NCBI GenBank assembly: GCA_958496175.1
Contig: OY292275.1
Span: 15,686,001-15,750,000, forward strand
Reading direction: 5' to 3'
Length of the DNA stretch: 64,000 bases
DNA from: Sisyra terminalis
Lineage: Eukaryota > Arthropoda > Insecta > Neuroptera > Sisyridae
Under the pieces are notes generated by a model that saw nothing but the letters and a program-made list of their open reading frames with translations, had not been told where the DNA came from and searched no databases. Shown piece after piece: positions 34,848 to 46,400 of this stretch. Both the position numbers and the translations under genes were made by a program. The first letter of the stretch is position 1. Each line of letters starts with the position of its first letter.

Positions 34848-35289
34848 TTCCTACGTTAAATTTTTACGTTTGGAAAGTTTTACGTTTTTACAAATCAATT
34901 GTGAATGTCTATGTGCGAATTCATTTCTCCATTACGGAAAGAACAATTATGAATAGATCGTTTTGCACTGCGATTTTTAATTTTGGAATAATTACCAATT
35001 CCGCCGATTCTGATTGGTCTCTATTTGTGATTCAAATGTTCGATTGCTATTTGAGCTCATATCTGAAAGAACAGTTTCGGAATTAATTTACACTAAATAA
35101 TTGATTCCGAAAATTCAAATTCCAGCAACTGTTTGTTTTTTTCAATTTGGTACCTTTTAAAATCTACTTTAACGTTTTGCAACTTCAAAAACAATTAACT
35201 ACCATAGGTGCTACTTCATTTGACTAAAACATTTATACTACTTAAATTTAACAGAACAAAAAAGTAAATTTTCACTTATTTTTTATTCC

Positions 35290-35560
35290 ACAATACACAT
35301 AGTCCAGAACAGATTGTTAAGAATGCTAGGAAACTACCCAGCTGAATGCAGAATCTTTGATCTTCACGAAGAATGAAAGATTAAAGATACTACTGCTAAA
35401 CCTGTATATCCGGACTTAAGCGCACTGGAATTTTTTGCAAACTGCAAAAATTGCCCTATAACTCTATAATCAGAAGCATCAGTGACTACACGCTCGATGA
35501 CCTTTTCAATAAAAACAAAAAAATGCAATCATAAAAGAACAAGAATTATTGCCTTAGTAA
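35290..35560 (+). pseudogene. Non-LTR retrotransposon C-terminal remnant
   Basis: The + strand reads VQNRLLRMLGNYPAECRIFD and then LHEE plus stop (about 35303-35375). It continues with KIKDTTAK and, later, LEFFANCKNCPITL. This parallels the Jockey-type tail (QN..LRMI...P...R...LH..L.I......I) seen intact in other copies in this window. Only the last third of the RT protein is left, with stops. Confidence 0.6.
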
Positions 35561-36332
35561 GCTATAAACAAAAATATTTTTAGGGGTTAAAGTATTGGCG
35601 ATTATTTTTCCCCTGTACAAATTTCAATGACAAAGTATTGCGCAATTCCAATCTAATACCAGGATTAAAAACTAAAGACGCTGCTTAAATGGTTTATGCA
35701 AGGTACATCACACTTTAAATAGATCGTAAACAAGTATAAGTATACCTATTATGAACAATAAATTTAGTTAAGTTTTTTAATTACGAAAAACTACAACAAA
35801 AAGTATGTTGATTCTAAGATTGAACATTTTTAAAAATTAACAGAATTGGTACGATAAAAATCAATGCTTTGTTGCAAAAGTGGTAAAGCTTTAGCAGTCA
35901 TATTGTACTTTCAGTAAACAGAGATAAGGATGAAAACAAAAAGAAAAAATGAAGTTATTAGTAAGCTTTATCTTCCTCCTTTTGAATTCTTTTCATGTTT
36001 ACTATTTTTTATCTTTATTTTTAGATAGCGCATTGTAGCTGTTAAAGGAAATCCCAAAAATTCCCTAACTTGACTAGTAAACTACTTTTTAATTGTTCAT
36101 CTTCTACATTTAGTTCTTTTTCTTGTCGTCAGATCAATGCTATTTACTTCTATATCAACCCTTCAAATACTTCTCAATTCTTCTATTGAAGTCGTTTCAT
36201 TAAAAAATTATAGACAAGAAATATGAGTTTTTTTATTATCATAAGTCGCATTTTTTTAATAACTTAATAACAGTTTGGGGAAAAAGTCAAAGGGTTTTTA
36301 TCGGAGGCTTTTATATAAACTAAAATCAATAG

Positions 36333-36690
36333 TTATAATAACTTAATCAGCTCTGTAATCGCCGTCACTATACACCTACGGTCTTCTCCTACCTCTCGAT
36401 CAATCTGTTGATTGACCATTACCCCAAAAATTACTTGATCTGGTATCAAAGAAATTGTTGGGCTAGTTTTTAAAATCATCATCAATGTCAAAAGTATCGC
36501 CCCTTTTAAAGTTTGACTGGAAATGAAAAAATGGTAATCCGTCGGTGCAAAGCCCGGAGAATACGGCATATACTGGAGGACTTATTTAAGCTTTTGGAGT
36601 GCGGCTTTAACCACTTGTGCAACATGGGACCTAGCATTGTTGTGATAAAATACGTTTTGGCCTTGTCGATGGGCTTTTTTCATCAGCCGT
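36333..36690 (-). pseudogene. mariner transposase fragment (DD34D type), reverse orientation
   Basis: On the - strand, about 36575-36635 reads FYHNNARSHVAQVVKAALQK. This is the block normally carrying HDNARPH, here with the catalytic Asp changed to Asn. After one stop it runs into VLQYMPYSPGFAPTDYHFF (36512-36569), the signature YSPDLAP(S/T)DYHLF, in which the third catalytic Asp (APTD) is kept. A C-terminal part follows down to about 36333. The N-terminal helix-turn-helix region and inverted repeats are absent. It is inactive. Confidence 0.8.
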
Positions 36691-36855
36691 ATTCTTCGTA
36701 CCTTACACCGACGGCTTACCATTTTTCTATTTTCTATTGAACCATATAAGGAGTGTAACTTTTGACAATGAAGAGGATCTTTAAAACTGAGTTGGATGTC
36801 ACAACGGGAGATTTTGGATGGAAGGGTAAGGACAAACTGCTGAAGAGGTAAGAGA
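36680..36855 (+). pseudogene. mariner transposase fragment, forward orientation
   Basis: On the + strand PYSSYLTPTAYHFSIFY (about 36688-36740) is the same YSPDLAPTDYHLF signature with the catalytic Asp changed to Ala. It is followed after two stops by LLTMKRIFKTELD, which aligns with LLTLMMILKTSP of the neighbouring reverse-strand copy. This second mariner fragment therefore begins almost exactly where the reverse one ends, giving a head-to-head junction near 36680. Confidence 0.7.
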
Positions 36856-37914
36856 AGGTCGCAAAAAGTAACAGCTATTACATAATTGATTAATTAATTG
36901 TTATAACTCTTGATTTTTATTTAAATAAAAACTTTAAAAAAAACTCTACTAACTTATTTCCCAACATACTTGTTCAAGAATCTTAAAGAATGTATGGATC
37001 AGGAAAAAGTCGAAATAATAAAAAAATTTAAATCAATAAATTCTAACTAGTTTGAATTTTTTGATAATTTTTTTTGACATACAAGACAGTTTTTTTTTAT
37101 TAGTTAACTGGTTTAAGCAAAGATAATTTTAAATTTTAGGGGTAATAATAACTAAGTCATAAAAATCAAGTAATATTAATAATTTATAAAAGTTATTTTT
37201 TTAATTATGTTTACAATTGGAACAATAAAACATTACCTGACGATTATTGTTGAAACGTGTTGTATTTAACAAAGAAATTGAGTCATACGACCTAAATAAT
37301 TATTCATAAATTTATTAAATTTTTCAATTCATCAAATACACAGATAAAATAATTGAGTTTACTGAAGACTCTTAGTGAGCTTTACGTTGTTATAAAAATA
37401 AGGGATTTAAATTCTTTCTGAATATACACTTATAATTTATTTAATATCTGATATAATTTATTAAATGTTTGATTATAAATTTCATAGAATGAAAACAATC
37501 AGTTATTCATCCAAATAAAAATGATTTTCTTGCTCCGGTAATGGGACAGGCAAAGTTCTCAAGAACGTTCACGTCTCGCGTGACAAAATTTATTATCGGC
37601 TTTTGATTAATGTTTATTATTTAAGAACGTTAAGCGAGATTTATGACCGGAAGTAATCGTTGACAAAAAAAAAATCAAAATAACATTGCCCAACGTGAAA
37701 ATAAGCAATAAAAATGCAGAGCGAATTTTTTTCCGATGACAAGTGAAAATAAATCGCCGTTAAACGGACGATCAAGCCGTGATTAAAAAAAATTTATCAA
37801 ATTTCAAAACGGGAAATTCCTTGAAAGTTTCCCATTAATTTTCTGCCGAAATGATTTCAGTTTCGTCGTGTGAAAGAATGCACAATTTTAATTGAACGAT
37901 TTTTCCTTTTTCAG
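36856..37914. other. Intron end upstream of the first visible coding exon
   Basis: No coding was seen. The stretch becomes GC-richer from 37.55 kb and ends in a pyrimidine tract (TTTTTCCTTTTTCAG, 37900-37914) forming a strong 3' splice site for the RALY-like gene. The 5' end of this intron was not located. Confidence 0.6.
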
Positions 37915-38080
37915 GCCGCAAACACGGACGCCACGATGAAGATGAGCAAAGTTGGCAACCAGACAAATTCGCAGGATCCGCAAGCGGTGAATTCCCGCGT
38001 TTTTGTTGGAAATTTGAACACATTCCAATGCTCGAAAACGGATGTCGAACGCATGTTTCAGCGCTACGGCCGTCTTGCAG
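37915..38080 (+). CDS. Raly: RALY/hnRNP C-like RNA-binding protein, first visible coding exon
   Basis: The acceptor TTTTTCAG ends at 37914 and the donor GTAAAC begins at 38081; the exon ends in phase 1. The probable start is ATG at 37936, with A at -3 (context CCACG-ATG). The seven codons before it in the exon are open, so translation might begin further upstream. From this ATG, residues 1-19 are a short polar leader. SRVFVGNLNT (residues 20-29) is RNP2 (beta 1) of the RRM, and KTDVERMFQRYGRLAG is helix 1 plus beta 2. The match to RALY and hnRNP C (NSRVFIGNLNT..V.KSDVE.IFS.YGR.AG) is close. Family members bind U-rich pre-mRNA in the nucleus and act in splicing, export and RNA stability. The intron-exon pattern and family match make this the firmest call in the window. 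Confidence 0.93.
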
Positions 38081-40339
38081 GTAAACTTCCCGTCCACTTC
38101 ACTCTTTTAAAAAAAATCAAATCAAAATCCTATTCCGCAAAAAAAAAACAACTCACTACTCACTAAATCGACTCAAATGTTATTATAACAATGGATAAAA
38201 ATCGTGAAAATGCGAGTTCTTTCATAGATAGAAATAAAAAAGCTCAGCACTGATCGAATGAGCGAACAAATAAATTTCCGGTATCCTTTTACGAAGAGAC
38301 AGAAATGCAATAAAGTTCGCGAGCTTCTTCAACTTCAATTTATTGGGTTGTTCTCGTTGTCGAGCAACGAATCTAATCAGCACAATTGTATTACGGTTTG
38401 AACGTGGTGGCATCATCATATCTCGTGTATGAGTGCACTAGTGATTATTTTACCTCATTTCCCCTAAAACGACAAAAATCTATAAGTACCTAGTTGTGGT
38501 CAGATCAGGTCTTTTACTTGCTTCATTGAACATCAGTGTAAAAGTGCCGATGGCTGCATTATGATTGACCACGTTTTCGATTTCAATTCAATCGTGTGAA
38601 AATCAAACAAAAATATATCACTTTGCCTTATGGGCACTTCTTCCATCAATTTACTATCAATGTAATAGTTGTCCGATAGCCCAACTAATGTTCTGAATTA
38701 TAGCCTTAACTTTATGCATAAGAGCTTTGAAGTTTCACCCATTTGCCAACATGAATTTTCGAATGCACGATAACTGATAATCAGATATTTTATCATTGAT
38801 ACACAATATGATAGGTAATCAATCCAGGAGTGTGAATGTTTGAACATTATTTATCACAAGAGTAAATCAAGTGAGTGGTTTTTTTCTTTGTTTTATGCAC
38901 TCTAGACTGGATATTTGATAGTAATGAACACTGGCGCCAGCATTAATGACTAGAGGAAAGTCAAATAGCCTTCTCGGAGATTTTGAACTTTAAAAATTTT
39001 GTTTTGAATTATTTTTATTTTCATCTTCTTTTCAAACAGTTTCATTTTCTACTTTGTTTTAGTTCGATTTCCGATTCTGTTGTTGATTATTATCTAATAT
39101 CGTAAAGTTTTCTCTTTTGGCGCCAAATTTTCCTTAAAACCCTATTTACTCCTGAAAAAAGTTTAAAAAACAGTAGAAAATGAAAAGTTTCCAGTTATTG
39201 GCTTCACAAAAAGGGACATGTGTCTAAAAATGTATACATACAAGCATGTCTTTAATTTTTTAATAAATTGCACAATGCAACTAACTGCATTGCAAATGTT
39301 GGCATAAAGAAATTTATTGAACACTTGAAACAAGTCAAAGAGAACCAAACTCAGTTACTATTTTTTAATCTTGTTGTTATTTTACATTCAAATAATCTTT
39401 ATCTGATGATCTTTATATTTTAAGTAAATATACTACTTAAAGCAAATATTATAAACCACTGATTAATTAATAAACATTGCAAATTATGTTATTATCAATC
39501 AGTTCACTATCTAATTAACATTCACTTAAACTGGTCGTTCTTAGACCTTTGAAAAATTTATGGACAGTAATAACAAAAGTTCTTGAATTTTGGAAGGACA
39601 ACGTTATGTACAATCCAGACAATATTGGTCTGAAAAACACTTTTTGCTTACCCATCTGGGAATCAATAAATAAACAGTTAATCACCAAAGATAATTGCTA
39701 CCGTTTTTCAATTTTTGGATATTTAAATTTCTTTGTATCTTAAAACTATATTTGCAAAACTTTTTATCTAAATTCCTCTAAGTTACGAAAATCCAAAAAT
39801 TAGTACAATCCTAAAAAAAAAATAAGTCAAACACTTTTCACTTACCTTGGTACTTGGATTTGTTAAAGGGGCATTATACCTCAAAAAAATTTGTACCTCT
39901 TTAAAATTTGTTTATGATAGTTATGTGACTCAAAAGAATTCCAAAACTTTATATGCGTTTTTCTTAAAACGACATCGTTGAAGTTGGTTCAACCTCTGGA
40001 CCAGAAACCAACAATGATATGAAGTTACATTTTAAAGTAAGGCATTGTTTATTTACTTTTATTAAGCTTTTAAGTTTGATACCTCCACCTTGGAGAGTCT
40101 AAACAGCTTAAACCGTAAAACCATGAAGAATAAATAACAGGAGAACGAACGAAATAGGCAGTTTGTTAGTTTTCGGGTCTTCGAAAATTCGGACAGGTTA
40201 AGTTACTTTTTCAGCCATTAGCAGCGCATTGTCGTGAAAACTTTAATGTATTGAGTAGTTATTAGTTCTTTGCTTATTTTATTGTTTTTCAAACAAAGGT
40301 CAAATCTGTCAAAATATAACACTCCTGTGGTTCATATTA

Positions 40340-40926
40340 TTGGGTTGTTCGGAAAGTAATTACGTTTTTTTCCGACAAAGGATTTAATTGTGTTTTTTCG
40401 CACCGAACTAATTATTAAGTCATATAATCATTGTATGTTATGAAAGCTAATATAGTAGGGATTGTAAGTGAAAAACCTCAATTAATTCTATGCAGTAGTT
40501 TTTGATTCGTATCCTTTTAAATATGGAGTCCAAAAACGAACATTTTCCTCATACTTTGCTTTTTCGTTATAGAAAAAGTAAAATGCTGTTCAATCCAGAA
40601 AATGATTATTCGATGTGAATGCAAAAGAAGTATTAACAGCATACAAGTGCCAAAACCCATTAGCAAAATTTCGGTTTGGAAATTTTTAAGTCTTTACTTC
40701 ATAAAATCTTTACTTCAAATAAGAAAGTCAGAAATCCTCCAGGATTAATTTTTGGCCAAAAAAGGGCACAAATGTGAGTTGAAAAATCAAGCTTCTGTCA
40801 GAAATATGACAAAAAGATATTGAATCGCAATAGCCAATATATAATTTTAAAAAATATTTATTCTCTGTACAAAAATTGCGTTTCATCTTTACAAAACAAA
40901 ACGAAATTACTTTCCGAGCGACCTAA
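40340..40926 (+). mobile_element. 587-bp internally deleted mariner with TA duplication
   Basis: The left end TTGGGTTGTTCGGAAAGTAA and the right end (read on -) TTAGGTCGCTCGGAAAGTAA are inverted repeats, flanked by TA at 40338-40339 and 40927-40928. An ATG at 40523 begins MESKNEHFPHTLLFRYRKSK, the mariner N-terminus (ENKNEHFRHILLFYFRKGK in relatives). Just before the right end, KKILNRNSQYII matches the usual C-terminus (W.KVI..NGQYI). The roughly 300 codons between, including the catalytic Asp triad, are missing. It is a non-autonomous deletion derivative that could in principle be moved in trans. Confidence 0.85.
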
Positions 40927-41426
40927 TATTTTAATATAACATAAATTCATTAGTACTTAATTCTACTTATATATTTAGAAAACAATTTTCGATTACTTCA
41001 TAAACTATTAATTCCTTATGATGAAATATTTTAGGGCTTTTAAACTTGGTATAATATTCACACTAGAACCTTGTGCACTGTATCCTCATTTTGTGAACGA
41101 CTTTGTAATATAAGGAAAATTTCTAAACCCCATTTTGACGCTTTCTCGTATCGAACACAAATAAAAGCTAACAACTTTATTTCTTTGTATTCTTTAATTC
41201 ACAAACTAATATTTTTAATTAATTTTAAAGAAACTACCCCAAAAAAATAAAATAAAGTCTTGCTTCATTTTGGTAAGTTCGGTATTTGCTGCCCCCTTAA
41301 GTAGTCGGTAACTTTATGTTATTTTGTTTTTTACATGTGAACTTAAATTTTTTTAGAACTTAACTATTCGATTTGGGTATTAAAGAAGACCCTTCAAATG
41401 GTTGTTTCAAAACTCGTAGAATAGAA

Positions 41427-41641
41427 GGGTTTGCTGCAAAAGAGAGGTAGCTCCAATTCTCAAAAAAAAAGAAATATATCAAATTCAATCAAATAAATAA
41501 ATTTAAATAAACCATCATTGAAATTAACCGTTGTCCACATAATGTAAAAACGTGTTCAGAAATAAGTTAAAAACTTAAGTTTTTTTTTCACTTTCTCAAA
41601 AAAATATAAAATTTGAGCTACCTCCATTTTGCAGCAACCCC
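41427..41641. mobile_element. 215-bp MITE with 35-bp terminal inverted repeats
   Basis: The left arm GGGTTTGCTGCAAAAGAGAG (41427 on) and the right arm, read on -, GGGGTTGCTGCAAAATGGAG continue pairing through GGTAGCTC.AATT. The interior is A/T-rich with no coding capacity. The target duplication is unclear (TTAA lies right of the element but not left). It ends only 223 bp before an exon acceptor. Confidence 0.7.
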
Positions 41642-41864
41642 TTAAATTTATGTTTATATCTTATATCAAGCAATTTTTCAATATTTGTCGGTTAATGAAA
41701 TTTTATGGGCTCTTGAACCTGAAGTCGCTATATCTTATAAATTAAGATCTTTTTTATAAATCGTACGGAAACAACTACAAAAACTAAGGAATTTTATTCT
41801 TTAAGAAAAGAATGTATATTGTATAATGTTTTTATAAGTAATCGTTTTGAACTTTGATTTTCAG

Positions 41865-41972
41865 GAATTTCAATGCACAAAGGCTACGCTTTCGTACAGT
41901 TTACAAACCCATTCGACGCACGGAGTGCTTGTCTTGGTGAAGACGGGCGTACAGTTCTCAGCCAGGTTTTGG
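41865..41972 (+). CDS. Raly: RALY/hnRNP C-like protein, second visible exon
   Basis: Joined in phase (split Gly-49 codon G|GA), this 108-bp exon gives ISMHKGYAFVQFTNPFDARS and then ACLGEDGRTVLSQVL. KGYAFVQF (residues 54-61) is RNP1, with the aromatic residues that stack on RNA bases, and DARSACLGEDGRTVLSQVL is helix 2 and beta 4. It closely parallels HKGYAFVQY...ARAAVLGENGRVLAGQTL of vertebrate RALY. The donor GG-GTGAGT begins at 41973, leaving phase 1. The exon is short and bracketed by long introns, so it is easily missed by gene finders, although skipping it would not shift frame (108 = 36 codons) and would delete RNP1. Confidence 0.93.
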
Positions 41973-43190
41973 GTGAGTACCACTTCATCTTTCTCCCGTT
42001 GCGAAGAAGAAAAACTTTATAAATTGACATCATTAAAGAAGTTTATATTTGTAAGTTTTGAGGCCGAGGCTATTATGAGCGAGTTAAGATGTTGAAAACG
42101 GTGTAGTCATGACCAGACTTTTACCAAGTGCAATATTCTTGAAAGTTGAGAACCGCTTATAGCGCAAAGTCTTCGGGATGTGTGAGAAAATAAAGAAACT
42201 ACGACGTCCGGTGTTTGTTTGCGTTGCAAGCTCAGGCGGGCGATGATCACATTCGAAATTTCTATAAAGAAACTTTTCCAACAAATACAAGGCAGTGGAA
42301 ATAGTTAGGTCGAAACTAAAACTCATTAAAATAAAATAAACTAACAATAATGCTTTTCTGTTGCTTGTTCATTTCATCCAGACGAAAATCAATTTTTTTG
42401 CCAAGAAATCCGATGCGCCGCATAACATGTTTTTATTTGTAAACATTGAAATGTAAAACATAAAAATTTGTCGGGGAAACGATTTTTAAACGACAAAATT
42501 TTAACGTCCAAAAAATTATTACTCGAACATAATGTGTTTCAGCATCGATCTTAACTTCTGTAAATAAAAATTTTTCATAATTAGACACAGTATTTATCAT
42601 TACTTGTTCGCTTTTCATTTTTCAAAATAAAACATACACATAAATGCTGCTCTTTAGCAAAATCAAAAAGCAAGCCAGAAGCACAAGACGTCTATGTTAT
42701 AAAACATGCATTTTTTCGTAAAAATAAATCTTTGCACACGATAAAATTTTAATTACAGTTTCCAACCGCCTACCTTTAACCTCTAAATACGACTCTCACG
42801 TGAATTTAAACCAATTTTACGATCTCTCGTAACACCGACATATAAATTGTGTAATGGAGAAAATTCATTACGTGAATACTCGAAATAAAATTAACCCTAA
42901 GTGAAATTCTATTTGCGAATATTAAATACCTACAAGGTGCTTTCAGATTTGAATTATAGAAAATACGATTTACAAAGGCTGACTAAAACGGTTGTGTAAA
43001 CCTTCCAAGAAATTTTCTTATTTATAAAATCCATCTACTCTATCTTATCACCTTTCGAAAATTTAATTTTATGCACAAGTAAATTTCTTGACTGAATTAA
43101 ATGTACCTTTTATAACAAAACTAATAAAAATTTATGATTATATATTGAAATTCAAAAAACAAAGATTTATAATTATTTTTTAATTCTTTT

Positions 43191-43412
43191 AATTCCGCAA
43201 CGTGTCGGCCCTTTATTAGACCTTCATCAGGCTTCTTAATTTATAGTAAATAATGCATCTTAATGTAAATTGAGAAGCCTGCTAAAGGTCAAATAAAGGA
43301 CCGAAACGTTGCGGAATTAGTTATTGGTATATGGATTTACATCCTTTTAAGTCCACTTTCCTGATAACAATTAAAAAATTGTTATGTAAAAAAAGGACAC
43401 AACAAATTTTTT
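43191..43412. mobile_element. Palindromic hammerhead-bearing element (copy B)
   Basis: The left arm (43191-43237, starting AATTCCGCAACGT) pairs with the right arm (43273-43318, ending ACGTTGCGGAATT). Each arm carries a hammerhead-like core: on - CTGATGA at 43224-43230, on + a mutated CTGCTAA at 43279-43285. Stem II is GGTC/GACC with an 8-base loop and GAAA follows (+ strand 43303-43306); on the - arm GAAA has become GACA. Outside the right arm, the sequence from GGATTTACATCC to GGACACAACAAATTT (to 43412) is also shared with the copy at 56.2 kb. The left outer part is lost. Confidence 0.6.
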
Positions 43413-46400
43413 GAAAAGTTTTATCGTATTTGGAAATGATATCTCAGGTTTTCATTTAAAATCAGGTATAGGAAAAAGGCCTTAATAGTTAACCAGTTGA
43501 AGCAGTAACATTTGTCCCAAATCGGGAGCCAATTTATAGATCTAACTACTGTTGTTCCAACTAGTTAATTAGTTGCTCTAACTATATTATTGTTACAGAA
43601 TACAAGCGTTTATGGTCACTTGTCGGTACAAATCAAAATACAATTTTATTACATGTAACATAAAATACAATAAATATAATTAAAATAGCATGCACCCGCT
43701 ATGCGGAAGTGTGTATGTAGCGAATTAGTATAGTATGAGGCTGGAATCAATATAAACTTTGTAATTTTTTTTTAATTATAAAATTATTTTCCTCAATTGA
43801 ACTAGGTAATAAAATATGCAGTAAATAATAGCAAATAAATATCTGTGAAGCACTTGCTTCTGATACACCTATCATTACCACTTGTTAATTGAATCAAAGA
43901 TTTACCAATGCCGATTGTGCTGCAAAAAAAAGAATCATGTTAGGAAAAAAACATTGATTGTGTTAAGAAAATATGTATCACTTTTAAATAAATGAAGTTA
44001 TAATATCTCTAATATTCATAATTTCCAACTATTTTCAAATTTGAATAGCCATAAAGAATATTATTTTTAACCTATTATATAATTTTCAAACGAATAATAT
44101 AATGATTGGGAAATTATATAAGCTTATAAAGTTGTCGGATTTCTATTTTTGGAATAAACTGGGTTTTACTGAAACTTTCTTTAATGTTAATACAAATTTT
44201 ATATAGTTCCATATTTTTGATTAAAATACCATTATATTTTTCCTATTTTTTCTTTCATTGTGAATCGATCCTGGGAAAATATTTTAATGATACTTTGAAG
44301 TATGAAGGTACCTAGGTACAAATAAAATAAATGAATTAATCTTGAAAGTTTTAAATCTCTATATGAATTGATTTTTGGGGAAAAATGTTGATTGTATGAT
44401 TAGAGGAAGGATATAATCCTCTTTTTTTTTAAATTAACTACTAAAATAGCTTTATAAAATCAAAAAAAAAATATTTTTAAGATTCTCTTTTGGATCATTA
44501 AACAATGATGACACTCTAAAAATATTTTTTTTAAATTAAATATACATTCTATATAACGTTTGATTTTTTCCAATTTTTTTAAAAGAGTGCTACATGGTGA
44601 AAATAAAATAAAAATCACTCCGCGCTTTATGTTAATTGTTCTGTATAACGTATATAAGTATTGTACATTATATATAGACATTGAGCATTGAATGTGGGAG
44701 TGGTTTTGTTAAATTTTCAAAATTTCAACAATCAAAACAAATGAACGTCTTAAAATCTCGCAATTCCATTGGCTAATAGCCGCGTGTATTGAACTATGTA
44801 TGCCATCTGTGCTGCAGATTTGACCTGAAATTGATCGTTTTCAATAGGTGATTTTTCCTTTTAAAGGTGCACTTTCGCAACGGATAATTGTGAAAATTTT
44901 GAAAATTGTTTGTTTTGTATGCAAAAGGATAGCCGCAATATCATTCCAAAGTTTCAAAAAGGATAATTTTCAATTACTTATTAAGGATATAAGGGAAGGT
45001 TTTTCTCGCTGTCACGGAGCAAAATATCTTAGACTGAATCATCCTTAAGGCAATTGCCTAAATATATATTGCATTGAATGTAAAAATCTTTGGGATATCG
45101 AAACGGAAAATTAAGGAGATAAAAATGCATGCCACAAATTTACCCTTAAATTGGTCATTTGCATTTATAATACACTGTTTAACTGCTCTTTTTGATTCAT
45201 TTGTCAATTGAAATTTTTAAGAAAAAAAAATGTTCCATTCAAAATGATTTGAAGGTCTAGGGCTATAAGCATGTCGAATTGTCCCTGGAAAGATATTTAT
45301 ATAGTATCTATAATTTCTATATTTCTCTTATATTGTTATTGACAAAAGTATGAGAATCATTCTTGCAGAAAAAATAATGAATAAGAAGAATTGGAATTTA
45401 AGACTTTTCCAAACGTTAAAGAAACAAAAACAGATCGATAAAAATCCAGGATATTAATCAGGCAGAAAATCAGATAACTTTTTAGGCAGAAAGTAAAAAT
45501 AAAAATGTTGTAATAAGTTTTAACTATATTTTGTAAATGAATAAAAGTTTTCTTTAGTTTTGTTATCATTAATTGGAAAAGTTTTGAATTTTCCTTTGAG
45601 GACACAAAAAAATCGAATAAATTGGAAATTATTCGATCGGTATGTCAAGTACTACGTTATGTGTGTGTAGTTTTCCTCGTTAATCAGTTTTATAACGATT
45701 TTTATGGGCCATTTTAAACTCAAATCTAATTGAAAGTTTCGCAATAAAATTTGTTTGTCGATATAAAATCAATTATTTAGTTTAGCGATAGCTTAAAAAT
45801 TTTCAAATTATTCCTGTCTCGACTAGAAAACACGTGTAAATAACACGAAATGGAATAAAGACATTTCATTTGTAAAAATCAAAGAAAATGCTCATATAAT
45901 CTGAGCGGAAATTGAATGAATTTACGAGGCGCCTCTAAAACACTATTAATAATAAAATATTAATATTCGATTTTATACCCATCCGAATTTCTATGGAATT
46001 TTTCTCGTTTATATGTGAAGCAAACAGTCGATGTTAAATTTCCTTGTCGTCGACATATTTTATACGATTTGATTTATCGCCGTCTCTCGAAAACTGTAAA
46101 AATAATCATTGAAACAATTTCCCATTTTTATCGACAAACGCATATATCAAACACAATTCAAATATACCTTCGAGCTGCGAGGATATATGCAAAAATATTG
46201 GAAAAATCCGTCCGTTCGTTTGTTCGCCTCGTTCCCCCATTCCGTGGCACTCGTTCGTATTATTGTCACAATTGTTACAATAATCGCACTCTAATATTAT
46301 GGGACCTGAAGATTGAAAGAGTGTCCCATGAGCGTTCCGATTACTTATTGGCGGAAATTTAATTTCTTTATTTCAAATAAATCCTCATCGACTTGCAAGA

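Larger units (their letters stand above)
38081..41864 (+). other. Intron of the RALY-like gene (3,784 bp)
   Basis: Bounded by CTTGCAG-GTAAAC and TTTGATTTTCAG-GAATTT. It contains an internally deleted mariner (40340-40926) and a 215-bp MITE (41427-41641). The rest is A/T-rich apart from a GC-richer patch at 38.3-38.45 kb. Confidence 0.9.

Noticed and set aside
34660..35086. Frames with long Ile-Tyr repeats
   Set aside because: They are produced by translating the (AT)26 microsatellite.
37233..37262. CTGACGA...GAAACGTGTTG resembling a hammerhead core
   Set aside because: The intervening bases cannot form a stem II, and there is no pairing for stem I. Probably coincidence or a remnant too worn to support.
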